This document shows, piece after piece, positions 6,737 to 7,308 of a stretch of DNA of 7,308 nt. The stretch is taken from the NCBI GenBank assembly GCA_028699365.1, contig JAQVUQ010000133.1, positions 1 through 7,308 on the forward strand. The letters run 5' to 3'. Every line of letters begins with the position of its first letter. Position 1 is the first letter of the stretch. Below the pieces are notes generated by a model, which saw nothing but the letters and a program-made list of their open reading frames with translations, was not told the DNA's origin and searched no databases. The translations under genes were made by a program, and so were the position numbers. This DNA comes from a bacterium (lineage in GTDB: Bacteria; UBP13; UBA5359).

Positions 6737-7231
6737 ATGCAGGCTGATATTATAAGGCTAAGATATCACATGGAACGGGAGTGGATGGCAATAATGATGC
6801 CTATAGAACGAATTCCTGATTGGGAAAAGCGCTTAGCCAGAATGGATGCCTTCTGGGAAGGTGAGATTATCGATCGTCCGGTGGTGTCGATCCCCGTCTG
6901 TCGGCCGGAAACATCGTCCTCCCGGTTATCCGGCAGGGATTACGGCAGTTTGGAAGAGAGATGGCTCGATGCCGGTTATGCGGTGGACCTTGCGCTTATG
7001 AACACGGAGAATATCGAATATTACGGCGATGCCCTGCCGCAGGCCTGGCCGAATCTTGGCCCCGATGTTTTTGCTGCATTTCTGGGCTGCCGCTTGGAGC
7101 TCGGCGAGCATACCTCATGGACGGCGCCTCTTATCAACGACTGGTCGGAGGCGGATAAAGTCGGATTTTCAACGGATAATTTCTGTTCCGAAAAAACCAC
7201 CTATGCACAAGAATCAGTCGGCAAAGTTTGA
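6737..7231 (+). pseudogene. N-terminal fragment of a URO-D/corrinoid-methyltransferase-superfamily-like protein, probably truncated
   Basis: 164-residue frame. Residues about 25-148 resemble the N-terminal part of uroporphyrinogen decarboxylase-like proteins of anaerobes (usually about 330-400 aa): WEKRLARMDAFWEGEIIDRP (29-48), then YYGDALPQAWPNLGPDVFAAFLG (95-117) and TSWTAPLINDWSEADKVGFSTDN (126-148). Known members decarboxylate uroporphyrinogen or move methyl groups to and from corrinoids; no specific substrate can be assigned, and this subgroup is largely uncharacterised. After about residue 148 (nt 7180) the expected continuation is missing and a TGA follows 16 codons later. The other two + frames do not restore it either, so this is not a single frameshift. 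The TIM-barrel core is absent and the product is unlikely to be active. The start is uncertain: the ATG at 6737 lacks a ribosome binding site, and starts at 6785, 6794 or 6797 fit the family better. The family call is from recognised motifs, not a search. Confidence 0.6.
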
Positions 7232-7247
7232 CAGCTAATCCCTGACT

Positions 7248-7308
7248 CTAAGCAGCTTTCTCAATCGTTACGTTGAATCCCATTGACTCCAATCTCTTGG
7301 CCATTCTG
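7248..7308 (-). CDS. C-terminal end of an unidentified reverse-strand frame (partial)
   Basis: On the reverse strand an open frame enters from the window edge and ends at a TAG (7248-7250), giving RMAKRLESMGFNVTIEKAA. Basic/amphipathic endings with a GF/GY-x-V-T-hydrophobic pattern occur in some transposases, but 19 residues cannot identify a family and the frame may be fortuitous. It runs convergently toward the truncated gene, with its stop 16 bases past that gene's stop, which fits the end of an insertion element next to a broken gene. The 7181-7247 segment shows no clear terminal inverted repeat; its partner would lie outside the window. Confidence 0.3.
   Translation of the reverse strand, partial: RMAKRLESMGFNVTIEKAA

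Noticed and set aside
7029-7238. Small overlapping + strand frames inside the URO-D-like fragment
   Set aside because: They overlap recognisable family sequence in another frame, have no ribosome binding sites, and their translations do not resemble the expected continuation of the truncated gene.

Overview
The window looks like ordinary chromosomal DNA from a diderm (outer-membrane-bearing) bacterium, with a disturbed right edge. The diderm inference rests on a TolC-type outer membrane channel encoded next to a MacA-type adaptor and a MacB/FtsX-type permease. GC content is moderate, ATA (Ile) and AGG (Arg) codons are common, and the last gene belongs to a family frequent in anaerobes. The phylum cannot be fixed from this; a lineage known mainly from environmental genomes is plausible but is inference.

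Positions 1-4604 hold a tripartite efflux or export module, all on the + strand: an outer membrane channel (5' end outside the window), a periplasmic adaptor, an inner membrane permease, and, after a 236-bp gap, the ABC ATPase. The first three genes are translationally coupled (ATGA overlap at 983-986, TAATG overlap at 2384-2388). In classical MacB the ATPase and permease are one polypeptide; here they are two genes, with the ATPase last. The gap carries a degenerate array of 8-nt units of consensus NNTTTAGC. The units run in one orientation in the left half and in the reverse complement in the right half, including a perfect 14-bp inverted repeat. This is the most unusual non-coding element in the window.

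Positions 4605-6640 form a separate unit: a 138-bp leader with a plausible promoter and very strong ribosome binding site, then full-length glmS (glucosamine-6-phosphate synthase, the entry to UDP-GlcNAc and cell envelope synthesis), closed by a strong intrinsic terminator.

Positions 6641-7308 hold an AT-rich spacer and then the N-terminal part of a protein resembling the uroporphyrinogen decarboxylase/corrinoid methyltransferase superfamily. Resemblance stops near residue 148 and a stop follows 16 codons later. Just beyond, on the - strand, is the C-terminal end of another reading frame that enters from the right edge. A likely reading is that an insertion or rearrangement cut the gene, but the inserted element is not visible enough to name.

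No tRNA, rRNA, CRISPR array or complete mobile element was seen, and I found no convincing sign of a wholly new system. The items most worth checking are the inverted 8-nt repeat array and the broken gene at the right edge.
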